A DNA stretch of 64,000 nt from Ruegeria halocynthiae (GCF_900106805.1 NZ_FNNP01000001.1:1762496-1826495), one strand, 5' to 3'; numbered from the stretch's first letter, positions 7,500 through 16,045 are shown. Numbers and translations: made by a program. Notes: a model not told the origin generated them from the letters alone.

Positions 7500-7829
7500 T
7501 CAACCCGCCTCTCTCGTGAGATGCAGCGTATAGGCGATGATGGTGACGAGGATGATGGCACCACCGGCAAGACTGTTGGCACCTGGAACTTCGGTGAAGA
7601 AAATGTATGCCCAGATTGGAGCCAAGACTGTTTCCAGCATCAGAGTCATCGACACTTCTGTCGCAGTTGCATAGCGGGTCGCAACCATCGATAGAACCCG
7701 GCCAAACGGGGCGGTGACAAGACCCATTGCCCCCATGATTAACCAAGTGTTCATGCTGAAAGTTGAAGGTTCAGTGAAAAAGAACATCGTCACTGCCAGC
7801 AAAAAGCCGCCAACACCCACAGCCCCCAT
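7500..7829 (-). pseudogene. EamA/DMT-family transporter, 5'-truncated remnant
   Basis: About 109 residues correspond to only the C-terminal EamA repeat of a drug/metabolite transporter: four or five helices with 'FGRVLSMVATRYATATEVSMTLMLETVLAPIWAYIFFTEVP', the usual end-of-domain motif. Full members have about 300 residues and ten helices. Upstream of the first ATG the frame meets a stop within four codons, and no N-terminal half can be found up to 8.9 kb. The cut point coincides with the start of the gene-poor flank of the SIR2-HerA island, suggesting that island arrival or deletion removed the 5' half. A short functional product is unlikely but not excluded. Confidence 0.75.
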
Positions 7830-8879
7830 GCGGCTATGTCAAACGCCTTTACAGACAACATCAACGGGGAACGAAGTGTTCGGAGATCGCCAAAGCAAAC
7901 CAGATGAAGCCTGCAACCCTGTCAAGGCTCTTTCGGGAACGTGGTTTTGTGGTGCATCGCGGGCCTCGCAGACCCAAGGTGCCAAAACAAAAACTTCGCC
8001 GTATTTGGGTCGAGACTCAGGTGGTCAATAGGGTGGCTCTAGCGTTCGGTATTCGGTGGGAAACGGCGTTAATTTTGCTCAAAGATGATAAGCTAATCGT
8101 CAATTATAAACGCCGTACAAGAAAGTTCCCAAAAACTCCGGAACCACCTTAAACCTGACGTACATGGTACACAGCTTCAACAGGCGTGCATGATCGACGC
8201 AAAGGCAATTAGAAGAGTGTTTTTCGATTTAGATCGCCATGCTACAATCTTCTCGGAAACCCGTTGTGCGCTGAGGAGAGGTCCGTTCGCCAAGAATGTT
8301 GAACCACAGGATTTGCTCGAAATCGTAAATCTGGACATTCATGGCTGTGCGACCCCGTACGGCGCAAACCGTTTGATCCAATTAGGTTTGGTTGTTCCCA
8401 GGGTATTTGAAGTTGATGATAAGAAATCTCAAAAGCTGCGTTTCGAAGCCGTTGAAATTGATGTGGGGGGACACATCACGATCGGTCAGGTCAAGAACTG
8501 TCTAGCGTCTCAGCATCCTTTTATCGCCGAAGCAAGGGACAAGATTCACAAGGATCAGTTTCTGGACTGCCAAAGCGTCGTCTTTGAAACCGGGTATTTG
8601 GAAGGACTCCAGACAGCAGATTTGGCGCAATTGCACTCTCGTTCGGCTGAAGACTGGCAAGGGTTGCCCTGAGAAGTGAGATCGACCCGTTTGTTCATGC
8701 GCCCCTCAGCACCGGATCCATCATTGTTGAACGCTTGGAGGCTTAGCAATGACGGTCAAACGGTTGGAAGCGGACCTCAGTTGTGCCCGAATTGTGTCGC
8801 AGCGCAATCGTAAAAATGGACATTAGTCTTAGTAACAAGCTTAGATTGATGGCGAAATCACGCGCGACACCCAAAAGTT
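7830..8879. other. Gene-poor island flank, no supported gene
   Basis: About 1.05 kb between the truncated EamA gene and the HEPN-like gene. Open frames at 7904-8152 and 8190-8672 on the plus strand lack convincing ribosome-binding sites and do not read like a known family. The base composition is mixed and more A+T-rich than the surrounding housekeeping genes by eye. It may be decayed mobile or foreign DNA. No attachment-site repeat of the tRNA-Arg 3' end was found by reading. Confidence 0.5.
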
Positions 8880-9434
8880 CTATGAGAGAGGCCGTTGTGG
8901 CCGGATTTCGCGGGTTTCGTAGCGCTTTCCGAATTCGTCCAGGACCAATTCGAGTGTTGCTACGAAGGTTGTGAAGTCGAAGTTCAAGCCCATGTCTCTT
9001 TTTTCGTGCAGATAGCGCCACTCAACAAATGCATTTGCGTGGTGCGCAAGGACATCTTCGATGGTGTATTCCATCCACCCGCTCCAAGGATGAATCGGAG
9101 CAACTTTTTCTTTGAATGCGTCGTTCAGCCTATCCTTACTTGATATTGATAACGCGTCGAAGAGTTTTGCGAGATTGTGTATCCTGATTGGGTCGTGACG
9201 ATCATGGTCCCAAACAAACCAAGCTTTTAGTGCGAACTCCATTGCTAGCGCCAATAGCATAGGCTCAATGCCGACATGAGAACGCTCTCCAAGAACATCA
9301 CTCTTCTGAGAGCTGTTCTCAATCGACAAAACCTGTTTCAGAATTGAACGCGCATACTGCTCGAGCTTCACCCCGGTTGACAACCCAGCAAACACTCTCT
9401 TGGTGGACTCACCAGTCAACTTTATAATTTCCAT
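8880..9434 (-). CDS. HEPN-like protein, fourth gene of SIR2-HerA operon
   Basis: A protein of 184 residues, predicted mostly helical. The middle holds a helix 'EPMLLALAMEFALKAW' followed by 'HNLAKLFDAL', the pattern of HEPN domains (E-x-A-x-K-A then H-x-L-x-x-L). A later helix carries 'HHANAFVEWRYLHEKRD' (about residues 131-147), where W-R-Y-x-x-E/H matches the position of the HEPN Arg-His motif, although the usual R-x4-6-H spacing is not exact. HEPN proteins are often RNases or toxins in defence systems; the altered motif leaves catalysis uncertain. It begins 45 bases after the exonuclease stop, so it is probably in the same operon. The identification is by pattern only. Confidence 0.6.
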   Translation of the reverse strand: MEIIKLTGESTKRVFAGLSTGVKLEQYARSILKQVLSIENSSQKSDVLGERSHVGIEPMLLALAMEFALKAWFVWDHDRHDPIRIHNLAKLFDALSISSKDRLNDAFKEKVAPIHPWSGWMEYTIEDVLAHHANAFVEWRYLHEKRDMGLNFDFTTFVATLELVLDEFGKRYETREIRPQRPLS

Positions 9435-9479
9435 TCTTCGTTATTGTATCGCCTTTGGGTAAATCGCTCACGCGAGGCA

Positions 9480-11102
9480 TCATTCGGCTTTGATCAACGA
9501 AAGAAACTCCGACTCTCCGAGGATCTTGATTTCGTGCCCTTCACTCTGCAGATCTTCCGCGCGGCGGTGCTTGCTGCTTTTTTCGTGACCCGCCAAAGTT
9601 GACAGATCTTGGTCTCCAACAACCAAAAGCGTTACTTTCTTCGAAATACTCGTCTTTACGGTTATCCCTGCTCCAGCAGCTATTGTCGCCGCTTCCACGC
9701 GAGACATACTCAACTGACCAGTAAAGCAAGCAACATGCCCGTAGAGAGCGCCACTTTGATTGCCAGATATCGCCACCGAAGTTGGGTAGTTTTGATTTTT
9801 AGACTTCACGAGTTCGGAGAAATCCGAACCAGTTGCAACTTCTGCCGCCAGAACGACTTCAGCCGCCGCACGTGCATCTTCTTCTGCATCATGGTGTTCA
9901 AATATTAGGCCAAGGTAAGTCTTTAAATTGGCCAACCCATGGCCACCATTACCTTTCAGTTCTGGCCAAGCTCTTCTGGCGATTTTGACGCTATCGACCC
10001 AGTTGGCCCTCAATTCTGGAACACCGTGAAATTTGCTAGCCGCTTTAAATGCCTGTTTGTCAAAATTGCTGTGTTGCACCAGAAGATGCCGCTCAAGGAA
10101 CGGGCGCAAAGACTGAATAACTGCCTTGAAATTGGGAGCCCCGGCTACAGACGTTTCGTCAATCCCGTGTAGGTTGGCATTCGAACGTTCGAAATCTTGT
10201 TCGGGGTCGATCAGTATCCCAACCGTCTCGACATCTCCGCTGGGGGACACCATAGCCAACCCTACTTGGCATATACTGCTGTGTTGTCGATTAGCTGTTT
10301 CGACATCTACCGCCACAAACCGGAATGTGCGGTCAGTAAAAGTCTCTAAATCAGGTGAGATGTCCGCTTTCGAAGTTCTTGGGGCCGGTATGTACATTCT
10401 AGTTTCAGCGGGCTGCGTTTGACTCGAGGAATTGCTCGGCTCTGATATGTATAGCGCATATGTCTTTCCCTTCTTTTCCCTTGTGATCTCGCCTGCTTTT
10501 TCCAACCAAGAAATCAAGTTGCTCACATGACGGCCATCATCTTCCCCGAGCTCGGCCTTTACCTTGTTTTGCAATACTCCTGGCTTGGACGAGACAAGCT
10601 TTCGAATGGCCACAAAAAGCTCATAAGACTTAAAGTGTCTCATCGCATCGAGCCTGTAAGATTCAAGGTGGTCGAATTCGGTTACAAGATCGCGAATTTT
10701 CTCAAGCCCTTCCAAATCCCCTGTTAAGGCCATAATCGTTCCACCTTGCTGCAATGCAGGGACGCGGAGCTGCAACCTTGCACCATCCCCTCTCGGGTCT
10801 TTCAACCAATCCCGAAGCGGCGCAATGCTCTTGTGGGCCGCTTCAGCAGCCTCTGCGTAGCTTTTCTTCGAGATCGATTTTTGCAAGCTTTCGAGCAGGG
10901 GAAAGTAGTCGCCGCCTGGCATCTCAGCAGACATTCTCTCCAATGTCTCTATATTTTGCTGCTCCCATTCCTCCAGTTCTTCAGCGAATGGGGTAGACCG
11001 CTCTCCAACACCGCCCCCCCCTTGCCGTTTCGTGGCGACTTGGATGGTGCCGCTCTTAAGAGTTTTCTCCGAACTGAATAGCTTTTTAAAGAAACCCAAC
11101 AT
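9480..11102 (-). CDS. DEDDh (DnaQ-like) 3'-5' exonuclease with C-terminal BRCT domain
   Basis: A protein of 540 residues. Residues 1-150 form a helical N-terminal region; residues 165-220 look like a winged helix ('PGVLQNKVKAELG...ISWLEKAGEITREKKGKTYAL'). Residues 258-420 form a DnaQ/RNase T-fold exonuclease: Asp266 and Glu268 in 'AVDVETAN' (ExoI), Asp348 in 'HSNFDKQAF' (ExoII) and His404 with Asp409 in 'HHDAEEDA' (ExoIII, H-x4-D, the DEDDh type). Residues 452-537 match a BRCT domain of the DNA-ligase/RFC kind ('VACFTGQLSMSR', 'LLVVGD'). All catalytic residues are present. AGGGG lies eight bases before the ATG. It is third in the SIR2-HerA operon, 67 bases after HerA. Confidence 0.9.
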   Translation of the reverse strand: MLGFFKKLFSSEKTLKSGTIQVATKRQGGGGVGERSTPFAEELEEWEQQNIETLERMSAEMPGGDYFPLLESLQKSISKKSYAEAAEAAHKSIAPLRDWLKDPRGDGARLQLRVPALQQGGTIMALTGDLEGLEKIRDLVTEFDHLESYRLDAMRHFKSYELFVAIRKLVSSKPGVLQNKVKAELGEDDGRHVSNLISWLEKAGEITREKKGKTYALYISEPSNSSSQTQPAETRMYIPAPRTSKADISPDLETFTDRTFRFVAVDVETANRQHSSICQVGLAMVSPSGDVETVGILIDPEQDFERSNANLHGIDETSVAGAPNFKAVIQSLRPFLERHLLVQHSNFDKQAFKAASKFHGVPELRANWVDSVKIARRAWPELKGNGGHGLANLKTYLGLIFEHHDAEEDARAAAEVVLAAEVATGSDFSELVKSKNQNYPTSVAISGNQSGALYGHVACFTGQLSMSRVEAATIAAGAGITVKTSISKKVTLLVVGDQDLSTLAGHEKSSKHRRAEDLQSEGHEIKILGESEFLSLIKAE

Positions 11103-11169
11103 GCTGAACCCCTAGATGAAATTCTACATCTGTCCTATCGAAGCGTGCCTTTGCTCCTCCGGACCGAAA

Positions 11170-12867
11170 TTAGTTACGAACTTTTTGGTTGCGCCAAGTA
11201 TCCAAAATTTCAGCGACATTTAAGTCGACCGGTTCTTCGCTCCATAGCGCTGTAAAGGAAGCATCGGCGCTATCTGGAGCAGGGTCAGGTGCATCCACTT
11301 TGATGCGCGTAGGCATCATCATTGAATCACCAATCAAGATGGCTTCACCACGCCTTAGCGAAGCGAACATTGACGTTATCCCTCGAACGGAATCAGGAAG
11401 CAGGTTGCGAACGTACGACTGGTCGTCCGGGTTTGAAATTCTCAAGCACAGAAAACTCCCGCACTGCGATAAAATCGTGGACGACATTTCCCTCGGTCGC
11501 TGACTAATGACTGCTAGACTTATTCCGTACTTTCGACCTTCTTTTGCGATCCTTTCGGCCGACTCTCGTGGGGCTTGGTTAGATCCTGAGTCGCTCAGAT
11601 AGATGTGAGCTTCATCGGCGAAAATGGATATGGGAAAGCGCGACCCCTTGAGGCGGCTATGCCAATAGGAGAAGTCAAACAGACACCTGAGAGTTAAGGA
11701 TATCAACGAACCTCTGACGTCAAAGGGTACAGGGCTCAGGTCAAGAACGACTATCTTTTTCCTATTTGAAATCTCCTCTCCCAAGAGCTTGCGAAACAGG
11801 TCATCCATTGAGGCACTGGAGTTATATGTCTGGGGTTTGAAGATCAGGTCATAGCGCCGGTCGTTTAGCCGAGATTCCAGCCTCATTAGAAGGCGGGTAA
11901 ACTGCCCATGGAGTGGCCCCTTAACTTTTTTCGTACTACCCTGAACCATTTCGACATCCAAACGCCGAAATTCATCAACGATCTCCATAAGGTCGAAATA
12001 GACCGGCGTATCGATAGTAATTTTTTCTAGACCGAGAGCAGCATTCTCGGGGTGATTCTCCTTCGCAGATTGCAACAGCTCTTTAAACTTGGCGTTTTGG
12101 TTCGGGGCGCTAGACTCTGCTCGATCAATCATGAGCGAAAGAATTTCCTCTGCGTTCATCAACCAATAGGGCATCTCGATGTCGGCGGCAGAGATTACCT
12201 CGGCTTCATCCCCAAATGCCGAAGCATACTCTCCATGCAGATCAAGCAGGAGGACGGTCGATTGTGGGAATTGTGCAATCTTCTGGAGGACAGAGGCAAC
12301 CGTCCAAGACTTTCCCCCACCCGTTTGCCCTAGTATCGCAGCATGACGGCCAAGGAATGCATCAAGGTTCAGTTTTGCTTCTTGCTCAGGCAGAAGGGAT
12401 AACTTCCCCAAAGAAAAGTTCCCTTCGGCAAAGCTTGTGTAGATGTCATTTATTGTTGAAGGGAGGACGGCGAAAACGGGGGCGTTTACTGTTGGTAAGA
12501 CATTGGTTCCCCGTTCGAAGTCTCCGTCTGAATCTATTGTTCCAATCGGAATCGTCACAAGCTGCCGCGAGACTTGGTCGATAACAAAGTCGCCCGTAGT
12601 AACGGCTTCCTTGGCTTCTGTCACGCCAACATTTGCTTCTCGCATCCGTGTTTCTGTGACAAGACATAGCAAAGTGCCGTTTGGCAAAGACAGCTCAACA
12701 AACGATCCGGGCTGGCCTATTAGAATGTTCACCGGACCATCTGGAGTGGAGACGTCCACCGCCATCTCTTCAGGCACACCAACAGTTTTCTCTTCGTCAA
12801 ATTCAATTAGTGATACGGCAATTGTATCGCCTTTAACCTCAATTACTTTTCCGATTTGGTGCTTCAC
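11170..12867 (-). CDS. herA: HerA-like ATPase of a SIR2-HerA defence operon
   Basis: A protein of 565 residues. A beta-rich HAS-barrel-like N terminus (residues 1-150) precedes a FtsK/HerA RecA-fold motor: Walker A 'GQTGGGKS' at 180-187, 'LLLDLHGEY' at about 206-214, Walker B 'IFADEAH' at 415-421, and the sensor segment 'SQRP' at 455-458, followed by the HerA C-terminal 'LRRGEAILIGD'. The start is GTG at 12867: AGGAGA lies seven bases upstream and overlaps the stop of the SIR2 gene. HerA forms hexamers that translocate DNA; with SIR2 it assembles an anti-phage complex. Bacterial HerA next to a nuclease is also known in repair, but SIR2 next door favours defence. Confidence 0.93.
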   Translation of the reverse strand: MKHQIGKVIEVKGDTIAVSLIEFDEEKTVGVPEEMAVDVSTPDGPVNILIGQPGSFVELSLPNGTLLCLVTETRMREANVGVTEAKEAVTTGDFVIDQVSRQLVTIPIGTIDSDGDFERGTNVLPTVNAPVFAVLPSTINDIYTSFAEGNFSLGKLSLLPEQEAKLNLDAFLGRHAAILGQTGGGKSWTVASVLQKIAQFPQSTVLLLDLHGEYASAFGDEAEVISAADIEMPYWLMNAEEILSLMIDRAESSAPNQNAKFKELLQSAKENHPENAALGLEKITIDTPVYFDLMEIVDEFRRLDVEMVQGSTKKVKGPLHGQFTRLLMRLESRLNDRRYDLIFKPQTYNSSASMDDLFRKLLGEEISNRKKIVVLDLSPVPFDVRGSLISLTLRCLFDFSYWHSRLKGSRFPISIFADEAHIYLSDSGSNQAPRESAERIAKEGRKYGISLAVISQRPREMSSTILSQCGSFLCLRISNPDDQSYVRNLLPDSVRGITSMFASLRRGEAILIGDSMMMPTRIKVDAPDPAPDSADASFTALWSEEPVDLNVAEILDTWRNQKVRN

Positions 12868-12877
12868 CGCGTATCTC

Positions 12878-13906
12878 CTAAAATAGCTCGACAAACTTGC
12901 TGAACATCCAGGCTTCGCTTTCCTCTTCAGTCTCACGCCCGCCAATCACTTTTTTGTCTCGGCAAACATGAAGAACATTGGGGCGTGCACGTAGGTCACT
13001 CAGATCTGCAGGCTCGACTTCACAGAAGTTGCAGAGCGAGATGCCCCCGGACGAAATGTGGGGCTTCACTAAGCTGTCGTTAATGTGGCTGTCACCGAAG
13101 CTGAAACCGGAAGCTATCAAGTGTTTACAGCGTCTCCCTAAAACTGAGTTAGAAATGCGAAAGAGGCCGTCGTATGGTCCTGACAGAGTTTCAAATACCT
13201 TGCTTCGCCGCGGGAGTACCATACATCTTGCATCTTGCTCTACAATTGCACTCGGAGCAGCCTCAAAAACGCGATCACCTTTGCGATACCAAGACACCGA
13301 TCCATGAAGCTTGACTAGTCTTATGGTCAAACCACTCTCGGGGGTGAACCTGGATCCAGAGGTTGTCCCAGATACGATCGAAAACTCCTGTTCTGAAAAG
13401 AACCTCTTTGTCGCGCCACAAAACCCATTTATCAGTTTCAAGCCAACTTCGGCGCAAGCCTCTTCAAGCAACAGATCATAGTTTGTCGTGAGAAACCAAA
13501 CATTGGTAGGTCGGTCAAAAGCCCTTCTCTTGAGCCTTTCCAACAATTCAACTTGATTTGATATATCTGGATGAGAAACTCCCAGTATCGCATCTCGAAC
13601 CAGCTCGCGGATCTTTTCTCTTAGGGACTGGAACTTCGGAAGCTGACTGTTTGTATGATGCTCGATTACTATGTCTGAGATTTCTTCGATGTTTGGCAAT
13701 CCCTTGCCGTCATCATAGGTGAAGCCTTTGGTCGCCAGAGCTTCTTCCAATGCGGCCCTGTCGTCTGTCGACAAGGCTCCTACAACATCTTTCGTCAATC
13801 CAGACACTAGCGGGTAGCCTGATTCAAAAGATGTCCCTGCTCCAAAAAGGAAACCCAAATTATCTATACTAGTTCCTGCTTTTGGAACAAATTCTTCAAT
13901 ACCCAA
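12878..13906 (-). CDS. SIR2-like NAD+-processing protein of the defence operon
   Basis: A protein of 342 residues with the SIR2 Rossmann motifs: 'LGFLFGAGTSFESGYP' (GAGTS at residues 22-26, NAD-binding), 'FLTTNYDLLLE' (140-144), 'VKLHGSVSWY' with the catalytic-type His201, and 'GFSFGDSHIN' (267-276). This matches the SIR2 proteins of anti-phage systems, which deplete NAD+ on infection. No ATG is available in this frame near the N terminus. TTG at 13906 with GAGAAG six bases upstream gives the expected beginning; the frame extends to a TTG at 14008. It is the first gene of the operon and is followed after ten bases by herA. The 3' part also contains a Cys-rich 'LCNFCEVEP' segment of unknown meaning. 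Confidence 0.9.
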   Translation of the reverse strand: MGIEEFVPKAGTSIDNLGFLFGAGTSFESGYPLVSGLTKDVVGALSTDDRAALEEALATKGFTYDDGKGLPNIEEISDIVIEHHTNSQLPKFQSLREKIRELVRDAILGVSHPDISNQVELLERLKRRAFDRPTNVWFLTTNYDLLLEEACAEVGLKLINGFCGATKRFFSEQEFSIVSGTTSGSRFTPESGLTIRLVKLHGSVSWYRKGDRVFEAAPSAIVEQDARCMVLPRRSKVFETLSGPYDGLFRISNSVLGRRCKHLIASGFSFGDSHINDSLVKPHISSGGISLCNFCEVEPADLSDLRARPNVLHVCRDKKVIGGRETEEESEAWMFSKFVELF

Positions 13907-14158
13907 AATATCACTTCTCAGTAATGGTGGAGATAATCTCGCACAACCGACGGTAGCGCAATAACCTGTGGCGAACCAGACCCAAAGCAAAGTGCCCGAA
14001 CGGTGCAACTATTTGTTTAACGTCTGTTGTCCCACTGCACTGAAAAAGGAAGTTACCGCGGCTAAGCTCAGTTTCCGCTCACGCAGATTCACATGATGAA
14101 GGCGTCTTGTTCAAGAATAGTGACGGCAAAGCATGCCCCACCGCTCCTGTTTTCCTTG

Positions 14159-14195
14159 GGGCCAGCGGGATTTGGACAAGCCAAATGCCCCTGGC
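14159..14195. repeat. Strong hairpin upstream of the defence operon
   Basis: GGCCAG (14159-14164) pairs with CTGGCC (14190-14195), and the inner ATTTGG pairs with CCAAAT around a five-base loop, with one or two single-base bulges. A competing hairpin, CCCCTG (14187-14192) with CAGGGG (14198-14203), shares bases with it. The hairpin is followed by no T run, so a simple terminator is unlikely. It sits between the SIR2 gene and tRNA-Arg. Confidence 0.45.
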
Positions 14196-14326
14196 CATCA
14201 GGGGTAAGACGCTGCCTTCCCCCTCGGGCAACCCTATTAGACAACACCGTGTCCTCGGCTGCGCCTGCGGGCCGCACCACTATTGTCGAATAGCATTGCC
14301 TCGCCCCCATCCGCGTTCGCCACGTG

Positions 14327-14382
14327 GCAGATCAGCAGGAACAGGCGCCTTCGGCGTCTGATCTGCAAATCAGCCCTGATTT
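14327..14382. terminator. Two adjacent inverted repeats next to tRNA-Arg
   Basis: GCAGATCAG (14327-14335) and CTGATCTGC (14358-14366) form a perfect nine-base stem. AAATCAG (14367-14373) and CTGATTT (14376-14382) follow directly as a second, smaller hairpin. The second has a short T run on the plus strand and a short A/T tract on the other side, so it may terminate transcription. The rest of the gap from 14007 to 14503 shows no supported gene. Confidence 0.4.
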
Positions 14383-14503
14383 TACCAAAAGGAAGTCAGG
14401 ATCAATGAAATCGGTCTAGGTGCTGGATGAAGGAAGTGAGGCGAAAATGGCAAGGTTCTGTCGCTGGTGGCAGAACTATGTGTCGCCTCACAAAAGAGAT
14501 AAG

Positions 14504-14580
14504 TGGCGGACCGAGGAGGATTCGAACCCCCGACCCCTTGATTCGTAGTCAAGTACTCTATCCAGCTGAGCTATCGGTCC
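14504..14580 (-). tRNA. tRNA-Arg (anticodon ACG)
   Basis: A complete 77-base cloverleaf on the minus strand. The acceptor stem is GGACCGA/TCGGTCC with discriminator G and an encoded CCA. The D arm is GCTCAGCTGGATAGAGT, the anticodon stem CTTGA/TCAAG encloses the loop CTACGAA (anticodon ACG), and the T arm is GGGGGTTCGAATCCTCC. The 3' end faces the SIR2-HerA island, the usual side for integration at a tRNA gene. A34 of ACG would be deaminated to inosine by TadA to read CGN codons. Confidence 0.95.
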
Positions 14581-14644
14581 GCGTTGGTGAGGCGGTATTT
14601 AGACCTGGGGATCAGTGCGTGCAAGTCGATTCTTCAAAAAAACC

Positions 14645-16027
14645 TCAAAAAGTCATTTCCCCGCGTGGGAGCCTTATTTCAAAGGTTGTTCCCTCGGGTC
14701 CGGTGTCTTTCAGGAACAATTCCCCACCGTGCCCACGCACCAGCTCTTGTGAGATTGCCAGTCCGAGACCCGAGCCACCTTTGCGCACGCCCCCCTGAAA
14801 CGGGGTAAACAGATTCTCTTGCGCTTTGGGTGGAAGACCCGGGCCTGTATCGCTGATTTCGATACACCAGTCTGATTCCTGCTCGGAGGCATATACGGAA
14901 ATGCGGCCGGGTTTTCGGGACGTCGACAGCGCCTGTCGTGCATTGCGTACAAGGTTCATGATGACCCTGAAAATCTGCTCGGGGTCGGCGCGGACCACAA
15001 GATCCTCGGGCACATCATTTACGATCTCGACACAGGCATCCGCAAGCGCAAGCCTTTCGCTGCTGACAACATCCTCGGCAATGTCCCGCAAGCGCAACTT
15101 GGTTAATGTCGGGGCGGGTTCTTCCGCGCGACCAAAGGCCAGGGTGCTTTCGCACAGTGAGACGGCGCGTGTGATCGAGTTGACAAGTTTTGGCGCCATG
15201 CGAGCCACCAACGGATCATTGCTGGCCTCGATCCGGTCGGTGAACAGCTGAGCCGAAGTCAGAATGTTACGCAAATCGTGGCTAACCTTGGCCACCGCCC
15301 CGCCCAACTGCGCAAGGCGTTCGCGTTGCTTCAAGGCTTGTGTCAGATCGGTCTGGAGCATCTGCAAGGCCTCTTCTGCTTCGCGCAGTTCAGTCACCTT
15401 CGAGTTGGGTGAGATGATACCGCGCGCATCTTCAGGCGCGCTGGCATAGCGTTGCATGTAGCCAACCACGCTTTTGATCGGGCGCACCAGAACCACGCGC
15501 ACGGCGAGAAACAGGAATGAGGCGGTGATGATGGAAATCACAAATGACAAGCCCAGAATACGAAGCCCGTAATCCGTCATCGCCATGCGCAACGGATCAC
15601 TGTCCATCGTAACCTCGATCAGTAGACCCGCATCTTTTACCGGTGCTCCAATCACGCGAATGACTTCGTTTTCAGGCGTAAATAGACGTGAAGTAGCGTC
15701 GCGGATCAATATCCAGGCGCTGGCGTCGCGCAGGTCGTAGGTCTTGGTGATCTGATCCGGAATGGGCGAAGAGAGCATCAGCTGGCGCACTTCATCTCGG
15801 CGCAGCACGACGTTGTAGACGCCAGCATTGGCCAGCAGTTCAGCCTCAAGCTCTTCTGCCAGCATGTCATCGGCCAGCAGGGCCAGCGAAGCGATCTGGG
15901 CACGCTCCAATCGATTGAGCAGGAAATCCTCACGAAAGCGCGCAATTGAAGGCACAAAGATCAGAACCTCGGCCAACATGACGAAGACCGTCGTCAGGAT
16001 CAGGAATCGGCCCGACAGCGAGTTCAC
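14645..16027 (-). CDS. Sensor histidine kinase with HAMP-like linker
   Basis: A protein of 460 residues. Two membrane helices (about 5-28 and 155-178) enclose a periplasmic sensor domain; a HAMP segment starts at 'VVLVRPIKSVVGYMQRYA'. The HisKA domain has phospho-acceptor His250 in 'AKVSHDLRNIL', and the ATPase domain shows the N box 'NLVRNARQAL', G1 'DTGPGLP' and G2 'GGSGLGLAIS'. It is an orphan here: no response regulator lies nearby. It precedes no obvious partner, but the disulfide reductase/VTT pair ends 18 bases upstream on the same strand, so the three may be one operon. Confidence 0.9.
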   Translation of the reverse strand: MNSLSGRFLILTTVFVMLAEVLIFVPSIARFREDFLLNRLERAQIASLALLADDMLAEELEAELLANAGVYNVVLRRDEVRQLMLSSPIPDQITKTYDLRDASAWILIRDATSRLFTPENEVIRVIGAPVKDAGLLIEVTMDSDPLRMAMTDYGLRILGLSFVISIITASFLFLAVRVVLVRPIKSVVGYMQRYASAPEDARGIISPNSKVTELREAEEALQMLQTDLTQALKQRERLAQLGGAVAKVSHDLRNILTSAQLFTDRIEASNDPLVARMAPKLVNSITRAVSLCESTLAFGRAEEPAPTLTKLRLRDIAEDVVSSERLALADACVEIVNDVPEDLVVRADPEQIFRVIMNLVRNARQALSTSRKPGRISVYASEQESDWCIEISDTGPGLPPKAQENLFTPFQGGVRKGGSGLGLAISQELVRGHGGELFLKDTGPEGTTFEIRLPRGEMTF

Positions 16028-16045
16028 TTTGTGCTCCTCCTTGAG

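Noticed and set aside
7904..8152. An 82-codon open frame, basic and short
   Set aside because: No motif or ribosome-binding site; looks like noncoding DNA read in one frame.
8190..8672. A 160-codon open frame on the plus strand in the island flank
   Set aside because: It has no convincing ribosome-binding site, unusual residue order and no family likeness; it may be chance or a decayed gene, so it is covered only as part of the gene-poor stretch.
7830..8879. Search for a direct repeat of the tRNA-Arg 3' end as attachment site
   Set aside because: No stretch resembling the last 18 or so tRNA bases was found by reading; decisive only with a local alignment program.
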